A stretch of DNA of 64,000 nt. Source: CAYVFC01 sp964450715 (GTDB taxonomy: Bacteria; Myxococcota_A; Polyangia; Polyangiales; JAFGIB01). Below the pieces are notes generated by a model. The model had not been told where the DNA came from, did not search any database, and saw only the letters and a list, made by a program, of their open reading frames with translations. Positions 48,361 to 56,945 of this stretch are shown here, piece after piece. The position numbers and the translations under genes were made by a program. Numbering within the stretch: the stretch's first letter is position 1; every line of letters starts with the position of its first letter. The DNA lies in contig CAYVFC010000013.1 of NCBI GenBank assembly GCA_964450715.1, positions 24,760 through 88,759 on the forward strand. Reading direction: 5' to 3'.

Positions 48361-51300
48361 GTGCAGAAAGAGCCCACGCCACATCCGGAGCGCTTGCCCG
48401 GGGAGATAGCGGGCCGCTACCGCGTCGAGGGGACCCTCGGCCGCGGGGGCAATGCGGTGGTCTACCACGTCGTCGACGCATCGACGGGCCGGCAGCTGGC
48501 GCTCAAGCAGCTTCTCTTCGTGGCGGATTCGGAGGTGGGAGGCGCCATCGCCGAGCTCTTCGAGCACGAGTTCCACACCCTGTCGCAGCTGGCGCATCCC
48601 CGGGTGATAGAGGTCTACGACTTCGGTCTGGACGAGAGCGGTCCCTACTACACCATGGAGCTGCTGGACGGAGGCGATCTCCGCGAGCTTTCACCGCTTC
48701 CCTGGCAGCGGGTCTGTGCCCACCTGCGCGACATCAGCTCGTCGCTCTCGCTGCTGCATTCTCGACGGCTGGTTCACCGCGATCTCACGCCGCGTAACGT
48801 CCGCTGTACTCGCGACGGGCGGGCCAAGCTGATCGATTTCGGAGCCATGATGCCCATGGGCCCCTGCAAGCATCTGATCGGTACTCCGGCCTTCACCGCG
48901 CCGGAGATGGTCAACCTGCAGGCCCTGGACGCGCGGGTCGACCTCTACTCGCTGGGCACCACCGCCTATTACGCTCTGACCGGCCGCCACGCCTACCCGG
49001 CCAGGACTTTCGCCGAGCTGCGGGATGTCTGGCGGAGCCGGCCGCCGCGGCCTTCCCGTTTTGCAGAGGATATTCCGAAGGAGCTCGACGCTCTGGTCTT
49101 GGCGCTGATCAGCCTCGATCCGCTGGCCCGGCCCGCCAACGCGGCCGAGGTGATGGAGCGGATCGACGCGCTGGTGGAGCCGGAAGGGGACGAGCGGCTG
49201 CTGGTGGCGCGTGCCTATCTCTCGACCCCCACCCTGGTGGGGCGCGAGGAGCAGTTGCTGCGCGTGCGCTGGCAGATTGTCGGCGCGACGCAGGGCCGGG
49301 GCGGGTCGTTGATGGTGCAGGGCGCGGCCGGCGTGGGACGCTCGCGCTTGCTGGACGCCTGCGTGCTGGAGGGCAAGCTGGCGGGGGCGACGGTGCTGCG
49401 GGCGGATGCGTCGGATGCCAGCCAGGGCAAGTGGGGAGCGGTACGGACCATGGCCCGTCAGTTGCTGGACGCCCTGCCCGAGGTGGCGCTGGAGGCGGCG
49501 CGACCCTATCTGTCGGTTCTGGGCCACCTCCTGCCCGAGCTCGTCGATCGCTTCGTCGCCCATGCCCGCCAGGGTCTTCTCCCACCGCCGACCGGCCAGC
49601 TGCTGGAGGCGCTTGGCGGGGATGACCCGGGCCGCGACAGGGCCGGGGGATCGGAGCCGGAGCAGCCCGCCCCCTCGGCCTGGGCGCAGCTATGGGGGAT
49701 GGGGTTCTCCAGCCGCCCGCCGCCGCCCGCGAGTGACCACCCCATCGTCCTGGAGCGCTTCGACGATCCGGGGCAGCTCAGGCCGCGCCTGCAGGAAGCG
49801 CTCTCGGACTGGCTGCTCGACATCGGCTCGAAGCGATGCGTGCTGCTGGCGGTCGACGACCTGCACCGCGTCGACGAGCCGTCGGCCGCCTTTCTCGCAC
49901 TGCTGGCCCACGAGGTTTTCGGCAGCAAGCTGCTGGTGATCGCCACCTGCGAGACCGAGGCGTCGGCCACCGCCCCTGGCGCATTGAAGCTGCTATCCAA
50001 GACCGGGTCCGCCCTCGATCTGCGCGACCTCTCCGGTCACCAGATCGAGGCGCTGCTGGGCTCCATCTTCGGCGAGGTACACCACCTGAAGCCGCTCGCC
50101 GCCAGGCTCGACGCCCTGTCCGGCGGCAACCCGCGCGGCGTCATGCAACTGGCGCGCTACCTGGTGGATTCCGGAGCTATCCGCTACCGGGCCGGAGCCT
50201 GGAGCCTGCCGGAGCGGGTGGAGGCGGCTGACTTGCCCGAGAGCCTGGCCGAGGCTTTCAAGGCCCGGATCGACCAGCTGGGAGCGGAGGCGCGCGCGCT
50301 GGCCGAGACCATGGCGTTGAGCCCCGGGCACGGGTACGGCTTTGACCAGTGCCTGTCTCTGCTCGAGGGACGGAACATGGCCCGGCTGGTTCGCAGCCTG
50401 GACGAGCTGCAGGCCGCCGGGGTGCTCGCCACCGACAACCAGTCCTACGCCTTCAGCCAGACGGACTGGGTCGCGGCGCTGGTCGAGGCCATGGACGAGA
50501 AGCGCAGGCGGACGCTTCACCTTCGGCTGGCGGAGATGTTCGAGCAGGAGCCAAGCCAGCATTTTCGCGTTACCACCCATCTGCTGCAGGCCGGCGAGCC
50601 CGAGCGCGCGCTCGGGATGCTCCTGCAGGAGATCGACGCGACGCGCGAACGTATGCAACAGAGCGGCGAGGCGCAGTACGAGTACCTTCAGTCGCTGCCC
50701 GGTGGCTGGACGCAGACCTACGAGTCGCTGCTGGAGTTCTGCCGGCGCACCGGGCAGCCGGAGAGGGATCGCTTCAAGCTGCTGAGAACCCTGGTCGAGT
50801 TGAGCGTGGCCGAGGACACGACCGACAGGGAGCGCCTGCTCGAGGTCGCCGATCGGTTCGTCCACCTGAGCGGCCTGGCCATTTACCACGAGCTGGGCGA
50901 TTCGGTGCAGCCCTCCGAGCGGCTGGGCCAGGCGCTGCAGCTGGCCCAGCAGCGGTTCGACCAAAGTGCCGAGTCCGAGCGGGTGATGGCCCCGGGCGAC
51001 GCCATCCGCGCCCTGGCCCAGACGCTGGTCCTCATCATCAAGCAGGCGGGTACCACCTGGGATCACGCTCTGATCGCCTCGGCGCCCTCGCTCGAGCCCC
51101 TGCTGCCGCTCTCGCCCGCGCTGGGCGTGGTGGAGAAGAACGTGCAGAGCACCGCCCACATGCTGGCCGCGCGCTCGGAGCTGGCGCGGGACGGCTACCT
51201 GGAGATCGTCGAACGCCTCGAGCAGCCCGACCGGGCCGGGCTGGACGACACCGTCTTCACCTACGTGCGCCTCTCCGTCATGTACGCCATCGCGGGCATC

Positions 51301-52665
51301 GAGGCCAGCCAGGGGGTGGCCACGGCGCTCGACTGGGCCGACAAGATCGAGGTCGATCCCAGGTTCAGGGTCAACGCCATGCGCGTTCGCATGGTCTACG
51401 CCCTGCGTCAGGGCGATGCGGCCGGGGCCGAGGAGTACAGAAAGCGCATCGAGCTGTTGAAGATCCAGAACACGCCCATCCAGTACTTCGAGGGCGCACA
51501 CGTGTTTACCGAGCTGCTGGCTCACGCTGCGGCAGATGATCTGTTGCGGATCAAGCAGATCATCGCCGAGGTCGAGAAACAGACGCAGCGCTCCGAGAGC
51601 TTTCGCCCCTTCCTTCACCTGGCGGTCGCCGAGTACAACCGGATTCGCGGCGACTTCCTAGGAGCGGTCGTCGAGTCGGAACGTGCGCTTGAGCTCACCG
51701 CGGCCGGAACCCATCAGGCATGGGCGCGGGCGGCGGCTGCCAAGGTAGCCGGGCTGTTCGGGCTGGGACGCTGCCACGAGGCGGTACGGTGCGGTCGTGA
51801 CTACCTACGGCAGGCCGAGGCCGAGCGGCTCGGCAGCGCCTGTCACGCGATCCGGATCTCCCTGGCCCTGGCCGAGGCCGCAGCGGGCGAGGGCGAGAGC
51901 GCGGTCGCCGACGTCGAGACCGCCATCGCCGCCTACCGCAGGGCGGGCATGACCGGACTGTACCTGGGCAATGCCCACGAAGCTCGGGCCCGGGTGGCGC
52001 TGCTCCTCGACGATCGCGAAGCCTTCTCGACCCATGCCCGGCTCTGCGCCGAGCAATATCGCGCCGGCGACAACCCGGCGCTCACCGCCAAGCACGAGAA
52101 GCTGATGCAGGAGGCGCGCCGAACCCTTCCCGGATTTATCGGAGAAGGGCTCGGCGAGCTGGGGGCGATCTCGAAGGAAGAATCGGAGCTGGTCGGCCTG
52201 GTCACCACGGTCCTGACCGCCTGTCAGGGGCCGCGGGAGAGAGCGCGGCGAGCTCTGGATATCATCTTGAAACAGAGCGCGAGCGCGGGAGGCTTCCTCT
52301 ACACCCGGCAGCGGTCGGGGCCGGCGCTCTGCGCCGAGGCGGGCCACCGGGCGCGCCCCGTCGATCTGGACCTACGGGTGGCGGAGCGCCTGTCCGCCGA
52401 GCTGGACCTGGAAGAAGGAATGACGGCGACCAGCTCTATCACCAGGACCGCGATCCCCGCCGAGACCTGGCAAGGCCCCGCAGGCGAGCGGTTCCGGCCG
52501 CTGCTGCTCGGGCATCCCACCGAGGACGGCTTCTGCATCACCGGCCTGGCGATAGTGGCCCTGGAGGACAACCGGCCCTTCGAGGTGCCGATCCACCTGC
52601 TGGCGGCGGTCAGCCGATCGCTTTTCGACGCGGGCGACGTGGCCACCGCCAAGGCGGACGACTGA
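48361..52665 (+). CDS. Ser/Thr kinase fused to STAND-like ATPase and TPR-like sensor
   Basis: This 1434-residue cytoplasmic protein starts at GTG 48361. The kinase domain (about 20-265) has GRGGNAVVYHV, ALKQL, HRDLTPRNVR near 139, LIDFGAM near 159 and GTPAFTAPEM. An AAA/STAND-like ATPase follows (about 285-570): LVGREEQLLRV, Walker A GAAGVGRSRLL near 322 with Arg instead of the usual Lys, and Walker B LLAVDDLHRVDEPS near 497. The next 700 residues are helical repeats (TPR-like), and the end (about 1290-1425) is GAF-like (GGFLYTRQRSGP). The architecture recalls PknK-type and LuxR-family sensory ATPases. The ligand is unknown. No partner gene is adjacent. Confidence 0.9.
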   Translation: MQKEPTPHPERLPGEIAGRYRVEGTLGRGGNAVVYHVVDASTGRQLALKQLLFVADSEVGGAIAELFEHEFHTLSQLAHPRVIEVYDFGLDESGPYYTMELLDGGDLRELSPLPWQRVCAHLRDISSSLSLLHSRRLVHRDLTPRNVRCTRDGRAKLIDFGAMMPMGPCKHLIGTPAFTAPEMVNLQALDARVDLYSLGTTAYYALTGRHAYPARTFAELRDVWRSRPPRPSRFAEDIPKELDALVLALISLDPLARPANAAEVMERIDALVEPEGDERLLVARAYLSTPTLVGREEQLLRVRWQIVGATQGRGGSLMVQGAAGVGRSRLLDACVLEGKLAGATVLRADASDASQGKWGAVRTMARQLLDALPEVALEAARPYLSVLGHLLPELVDRFVAHARQGLLPPPTGQLLEALGGDDPGRDRAGGSEPEQPAPSAWAQLWGMGFSSRPPPPASDHPIVLERFDDPGQLRPRLQEALSDWLLDIGSKRCVLLAVDDLHRVDEPSAAFLALLAHEVFGSKLLVIATCETEASATAPGALKLLSKTGSALDLRDLSGHQIEALLGSIFGEVHHLKPLAARLDALSGGNPRGVMQLARYLVDSGAIRYRAGAWSLPERVEAADLPESLAEAFKARIDQLGAEARALAETMALSPGHGYGFDQCLSLLEGRNMARLVRSLDELQAAGVLATDNQSYAFSQTDWVAALVEAMDEKRRRTLHLRLAEMFEQEPSQHFRVTTHLLQAGEPERALGMLLQEIDATRERMQQSGEAQYEYLQSLPGGWTQTYESLLEFCRRTGQPERDRFKLLRTLVELSVAEDTTDRERLLEVADRFVHLSGLAIYHELGDSVQPSERLGQALQLAQQRFDQSAESERVMAPGDAIRALAQTLVLIIKQAGTTWDHALIASAPSLEPLLPLSPALGVVEKNVQSTAHMLAARSELARDGYLEIVERLEQPDRAGLDDTVFTYVRLSVMYAIAGIEASQGVATALDWADKIEVDPRFRVNAMRVRMVYALRQGDAAGAEEYRKRIELLKIQNTPIQYFEGAHVFTELLAHAAADDLLRIKQIIAEVEKQTQRSESFRPFLHLAVAEYNRIRGDFLGAVVESERALELTAAGTHQAWARAAAAKVAGLFGLGRCHEAVRCGRDYLRQAEAERLGSACHAIRISLALAEAAAGEGESAVADVETAIAAYRRAGMTGLYLGNAHEARARVALLLDDREAFSTHARLCAEQYRAGDNPALTAKHEKLMQEARRTLPGFIGEGLGELGAISKEESELVGLVTTVLTACQGPRERARRALDIILKQSASAGGFLYTRQRSGPALCAEAGHRARPVDLDLRVAERLSAELDLEEGMTATSSITRTAIPAETWQGPAGERFRPLLLGHPTEDGFCITGLAIVALEDNRPFEVPIHLLAAVSRSLFDAGDVATAKADD

Positions 52666-52703
52666 GCCGCGGCGGTTCGCCGAGGCGACGATCGCGATCC
52701 CGA

Positions 52704-52761
52704 CAGCCGGGGTGCAAGACGGCGGAGGGGTTGTCGGCGGGTGGGGTCAATGCTTCATATT
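52704..52761 (+). repeat. 58-bp repeat, copy 1
   Basis: This segment matches 61992-62049 at about 55 of 58 positions, in the same orientation (GACGGCGGAGGGGTTGTCGG core, ending TGCTTCATATT). It lies directly left of the transposase remnant, so it may be the terminal sequence of that insertion element. Confidence 0.75.
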
Positions 52762-52764
52762 GAC

Positions 52765-53378
52765 CCCGAGGTACGCCGCTTCTTGCTGAGCGAGCCGCGC
52801 ACGGCGATCCAGAGAGCGCGGCCGGAGAAGACTCCGGCAGAGCCGGACCCGCGCTTGAGCCAGCGGGGCAAGGCGCTGGCGAAGGTCTTGCCAATTCTAC
52901 GGGCGATGGCGCTGCGGGTCAGCGAGGCGCTTCAGCCGTTGCCGGACAGCTCGGACCTGAGGCTTCTGTCGGCCGAGCTCGGCAAGACGGCCAGGGCGGC
53001 GCTATCTGTTCGGTATCCAACAGCAGGGAGCGAAGCTGGACCTTCTTTCCGTACTTCTTGGGCCTTCCCTTGGTTCCGGGTCCCTTGGGCACGGGCGCGG
53101 GATGAAAGGCCACGGCGTTGATTCTCACCTGGGTGATCAGATGGTTGCCCTGCAACAGCAGTGAGCGGATCACCTTTCCGCTGGCGTAGTAGGCGTCCGC
53201 GACGAAGTAAAAGGGCAGCGAAATGGCCAATGAAAGGACGGGGATGATCTCGGTGTCACAACCGAACATGAAAGGTACCGTGAGAAGAGCATCCAGCCGG
53301 CCGGAAAGAAGAGCTGGAAGCGCGTGACCAGACGGCTGGCTGTTACACCCGGTAGCTGTTACAGAATAGTCTTGGTCG
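52765..53378 (-). mobile_element. Decayed insertion sequence, DDE transposase fragment
   Basis: The minus strand from about 53320 to 53015 encodes a fragment of a DDE transposase of the IS4/IS701-like type. The recognisable piece is PFYFVADAYYASGKVI, NHLITQVRINAVAFHP and KGRPKKYGKKVQLRSLL. The typical ends of the protein are missing, and frame-breaking debris surrounds it. The plus-strand frame at 52750-53000 (VRRFLLSEPRTAIQ) is unassigned. With the 58-bp repeat on its left this is best read as a dead element. Confidence 0.65.
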
Positions 53379-53379
53379 A

Positions 53380-54567
53380 CTACAATCCTCCGGAAGGCTG
53401 CACCGTCCACATCGGATCGCTGCACAGCTCGCAGCTCGGGCTAAAGAACATGTCGTGGAAATCCTGGTCGTCCATCAGCTGTAAGCGCCACCAGGCCAGC
53501 ATCACGTTGCGATAGGTGGTGAGCCCGTTGATCGCGATGCCGATATGATCGCCACCCGGGCCGAGCAGCGTCGCCCACAGTACCTCGACGTTCGTTTCCT
53601 GATAAACCGGCGCCTGGTGCAGGGACGGGGCGGCGATGGTGTCAACATCGCCGGACAGTAGCAGCATCGGCCCGTTTTGCTGGTCGATACAAGCGCGGTC
53701 GAAGCCGCCGAAGCCCTGCGCAATGTAGGGTTGCACCGGCGCGGTCGTGGTGACGCGCGGATCGCGCCCCGCCATTAGCGAGCCGCCGCCGCCCTGCGAG
53801 TGCCCCGAGGCGCCGACGTGGTCGCGGTCGATTTTGCCCTCGAAAGGGCTGCCGGCCCGCTGGTCTTCGTCCAACAAGTATTCGAGGCAAGCGATCATCT
53901 CCTCGCCGTCGCCCTGGCCGTTGACGAGGTTCGCCGCAGCGACGACGAAGCCGTGCGATGCCCAGTATATGAAGGCGGGCGAATAGACCAGGGTCGGACC
54001 GGAGGTGCCGTTGGCCCAGATCACGACCGGATGCTTCAAGCCGCCCTCGCCGAGGTTCTCGGGCCGGTAAATCGAGCAGTCCGGACCCTCGATCGAGCTG
54101 GTCGTCGCGAAGGGGCCATCGGACGCCAGATCGGCGACCGGGGGAAAGCCGGCGGCACCACTGCTGCCGCTCGTACCACCCGTGCCGCCGCTGCCGCTTG
54201 TGCCACCGGTACCGCTCGTGCCGCCCGTACCACTGCTGCCGCCGGTGCCACTACCGCTACCCACGCCACTACTGCCGCTTGTACCGGCCGAGCCACCGGC
54301 ATCGCCCGCCTCTCCCAGGCCACCGCTGCCGCCGACGCCGCTGGTGCTACCGGCTTCGCCCACGCCACTGGTCGCGCCGACGCCCCCGGCGCCGCCAACC
54401 GGTGCGTTCGGTCCGGCCACTCCGCCCATTGCTCCGAAGCCAGCGAAGTTACTACCCGCTGCGCCCCCGGCGCCTGCATCCCCGTTCGTCTCCTCGCCGC
54501 CACACGCGAGCAAACCCAGAGAAACGGCCAGGGGGATAGAAAACCTTCCAAAAGCACGAAGAAGCAT
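53380..54567 (-). CDS. Lipoprotein alpha/beta hydrolase with Gly/Ser/Thr linker
   Basis: This 395-residue protein has a lipobox (LGLLACGGE near residue 21), then a roughly 120-residue linker of Gly, Ser, Thr and Ala that is strongly repetitive (GTGGTSGTGGTSGSGGTGG type). The hydrolase domain (about 150-395) has an intact triad: GHSQGGGGSL (Ser), LSGDVDTIA (Asp) and GGDHIGIAI (His). The order resembles cutinase/PET-hydrolase-like and dienelactone-hydrolase-like secreted esterases, acting on an extracellular ester. ATG 54567 sits after a GGAAGTGAGG stretch. Its 3' end overlaps the transposase debris. Confidence 0.85.
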   Translation of the reverse strand: MLLRAFGRFSIPLAVSLGLLACGGEETNGDAGAGGAAGSNFAGFGAMGGVAGPNAPVGGAGGVGATSGVGEAGSTSGVGGSGGLGEAGDAGGSAGTSGSSGVGSGSGTGGSSGTGGTSGTGGTSGSGGTGGTSGSSGAAGFPPVADLASDGPFATTSSIEGPDCSIYRPENLGEGGLKHPVVIWANGTSGPTLVYSPAFIYWASHGFVVAAANLVNGQGDGEEMIACLEYLLDEDQRAGSPFEGKIDRDHVGASGHSQGGGGSLMAGRDPRVTTTAPVQPYIAQGFGGFDRACIDQQNGPMLLLSGDVDTIAAPSLHQAPVYQETNVEVLWATLLGPGGDHIGIAINGLTTYRNVMLAWWRLQLMDDQDFHDMFFSPSCELCSDPMWTVQPSGGL

Positions 54568-55055
54568 CTGATACCTCACTTCCCTTTCATTCGCGGTCCA
54601 TAAGTGTACCACACCACGCGACTTCCGCGCTTCTCTCCCGCGGTCTTAACGCCCTTCCTGCAGAACAGCCGGCAGGGCGAATACGGGTAGCTAGCGTGCG
54701 TCCGGGCGATGGGTGATGTATCCCGATAACATGGCGACCACCTCTTCGATCAGATGGTCAGGGAGATGGTCGTACAGGAAAAGACCTTGGCGGATATGAT
54801 ACCGGTTCTCTATCGTCCGTCGGGGTAGCCATACGGCGAGGTGCCCTGTTACCCTGAACGGGAGCCGGAATATCGAGAGACAGGGCACGACCTGCGAAAA
54901 GATCGAGACCGAAGGCGCTGAAACGGTAAAGGTGGTCTACGGCTGCCCCACCATCGAGTAGAAGCCACTTGGCGAATACTCCCGTTGTCTTTCAGGCAGG
55001 GCGGCGGCATCTCCGGAGCCGCTCCTCCTCGAAATGGCCCGGATACTCTTTCCGC
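54568..55055. other. Gap with one unresolved short frame
   Basis: The only candidate is a 65-residue minus-strand frame at 54691-54888 (IENRYHIRQGLFLYDHLPDHLIEEVV), which looks protein-like but is unassigned and lacks a clear ribosome site. It could be a small orphan gene or a gene remnant. The rest of the gap shows nothing. Confidence 0.3.
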
Positions 55056-56945
55056 TCACCTTTCCTCGGCGCCGTTCGCCCCTTTAAACTGCAGCTCGTA
55101 CAGCTTGGCGTAGATTCCTCCTTTATCCAGGAGCGTCTGGTGGCTGCCGGCTTCGACCAGTCGTCCCCGATGCAGCACCAGGATGCGGTCGGTTCCCAGA
55201 ATCGTGGACAGGCGGTGGGCGATGATGACGCTGGTGCGGCCCCGGGTGAGGTGCGCGGTGGCTCTTTGTAGCAGCCGCTCGGTGGAGGAATCGATGTTGG
55301 CAGTGGCTTCGTCGAGCACCACGACCTCGGAATCGTAGCAGAGAAGCCTGGCGAACGCGATCAGCTGCCGTTCCCCGGCCGAGAGATTACCGCCCCGCTC
55401 GGCGATCGGCGTGTCGAGCCCCTGGGGAAGTCGCTCGACGAACTCGGCCACGCCCAGCTGCTGGAAGATCTCCCGCGCCCGAGCCCGGCGCCGCTCGAGG
55501 GAGAGGTTTTCGGGTAGGAAGAGGTTATCGAGAAGGGTTCCCGAGAAGAGAAACACGTCCTGGGGAACCACGCCCACCCGCCGGCGGATGTCGCGCTTGG
55601 CGAGCTCGCGCACCGATACGCCGTTCAGGCGGATGTCTCCTTGCCGGACGTCGTAAAAGCGCGTCAGCAGATTGATGAGCGTCGTCTTGCCGGCGCCGGT
55701 GGCGCCCACCACCGCGACGCGTTCGCCGGGTGCGATGCGGAAGGAGACCTCCTGCAACGCCTGCATTTTATCGTTGTATCCAAAAGAGACGCGGTCGAAG
55801 GCGATTTCGCCCTTGCCGCCCGACGCGCCCGACCGCGACGACTGTCCGGCTCTCCCCGGGTTCTCTGCCGGCTCGCCGGCCGCCCCCGGAACCTCTTCGG
55901 GCGGTTCGTCCATCAAGGTGAAAATCCGTTCGGCGGAGGCGAAGGCCAGCAGCAGTACGTTATATTTGTCCGTGAAGGTGCGGATGGGAAAGTAAAGCTG
56001 CTGGGAGTAGTAGAGGAATGCCGCGAGCGTGCCCGCCGTTGTGAGCCCGGCGATGGCCATGCCGCCGCCGCGCCACAGGATCATGGCGCCCACCAGGCCG
56101 GCGAACGATGTGGCAAGCGGCATGAAAGAGCTCTGAATGGAGACCTGGCGGTACTGGGTGCGCGTGTAGTTTTCGACGACTCGCCGGAATTGCCGGTCGC
56201 GCTCGGCCTCGTCGGCGAAGAGCTGGATGACGCGGATGCCCGTGATGTTTTCGTTGAGAAAGGCGTTGATCCGAGCGATCAGCCGCTTGGCCTCCCGCAG
56301 CACGGTCCGCATTCTCTTGGATATCCAGGCGATGGCGATGACCAGCGGAAGGAAAAACGCGAGAACCCAGGCGGCCATACGCCACTCGAGCAGGAACATG
56401 GCCCCGAGGATGCCGCAGATCAGAAAGGCGTCGTTGATGATCTGGATAAAACCACCGGTGAAGAGCTCGTTCAGCGATCCGATGTCGTTGGTGACGCGCG
56501 TGACCAGGCGGCCCACCGGATTTCTGTCATAGTACGAGAGGGGAAGGCGCTGGACATGACGGAAGAGGTCGCGCCGGATGTCGAACATGACCTGTTGCCC
56601 GATCCAGGCAAAGAGGTACTCCTGGATACCGCTGGTGAGCGCGTAGACCGAAACCAGGCCGGCCACGATGCCCGCGAAGCGCCATAGGCCGCTCGGGTCC
56701 CCAGGAATGAGCACCTGATCGACGAATCGCTTGAGGACCCAGGGGATGGTGAGCATGAACCCGGTAGACACAACCAAGAGCCCTGCCGAGGCGATCACCT
56801 GCAGGATATAGGGACGCAGGTAACGCAGGAGTCGCCGAAGCATCTCCGCGTCGGCGGCGCCGAAACGAACCAGGTCCTCGGCGTAGAAGCGCGCTTCCTC
56901 CTCGAAAACGGTCTCGGTTGCGGCGTTCTTGGGCGGCCGGCTCAT
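55056..56945 (-). CDS. ABC exporter half, ATPase-competent subunit
   Basis: This 629-residue protein has six transmembrane helices and a C-terminal nucleotide-binding domain: Walker A VGATGAGKTTLINLL near 410, signature LSAGERQLIAFARLL near 515 and Walker B VVVLDEATANIDSSTE near 537, with the catalytic Glu present. The D-loop and H-loop (VIIAHRLSTI) follow. It forms a pair with the next gene, whose TGA overlaps this ATG (ATGA). Exporters of this kind move lipids, drugs or peptides. The substrate is not deducible. Confidence 0.93.
   Translation of the reverse strand: MSRPPKNAATETVFEEEARFYAEDLVRFGAADAEMLRRLLRYLRPYILQVIASAGLLVVSTGFMLTIPWVLKRFVDQVLIPGDPSGLWRFAGIVAGLVSVYALTSGIQEYLFAWIGQQVMFDIRRDLFRHVQRLPLSYYDRNPVGRLVTRVTNDIGSLNELFTGGFIQIINDAFLICGILGAMFLLEWRMAAWVLAFFLPLVIAIAWISKRMRTVLREAKRLIARINAFLNENITGIRVIQLFADEAERDRQFRRVVENYTRTQYRQVSIQSSFMPLATSFAGLVGAMILWRGGGMAIAGLTTAGTLAAFLYYSQQLYFPIRTFTDKYNVLLLAFASAERIFTLMDEPPEEVPGAAGEPAENPGRAGQSSRSGASGGKGEIAFDRVSFGYNDKMQALQEVSFRIAPGERVAVVGATGAGKTTLINLLTRFYDVRQGDIRLNGVSVRELAKRDIRRRVGVVPQDVFLFSGTLLDNLFLPENLSLERRRARAREIFQQLGVAEFVERLPQGLDTPIAERGGNLSAGERQLIAFARLLCYDSEVVVLDEATANIDSSTERLLQRATAHLTRGRTSVIIAHRLSTILGTDRILVLHRGRLVEAGSHQTLLDKGGIYAKLYELQFKGANGAEER

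Noticed and set aside
49993..51618. A 541-residue minus-strand frame
   Set aside because: It is antisense to the kinase/ATPase gene, rich in Leu, Gln and Gly, without motifs.
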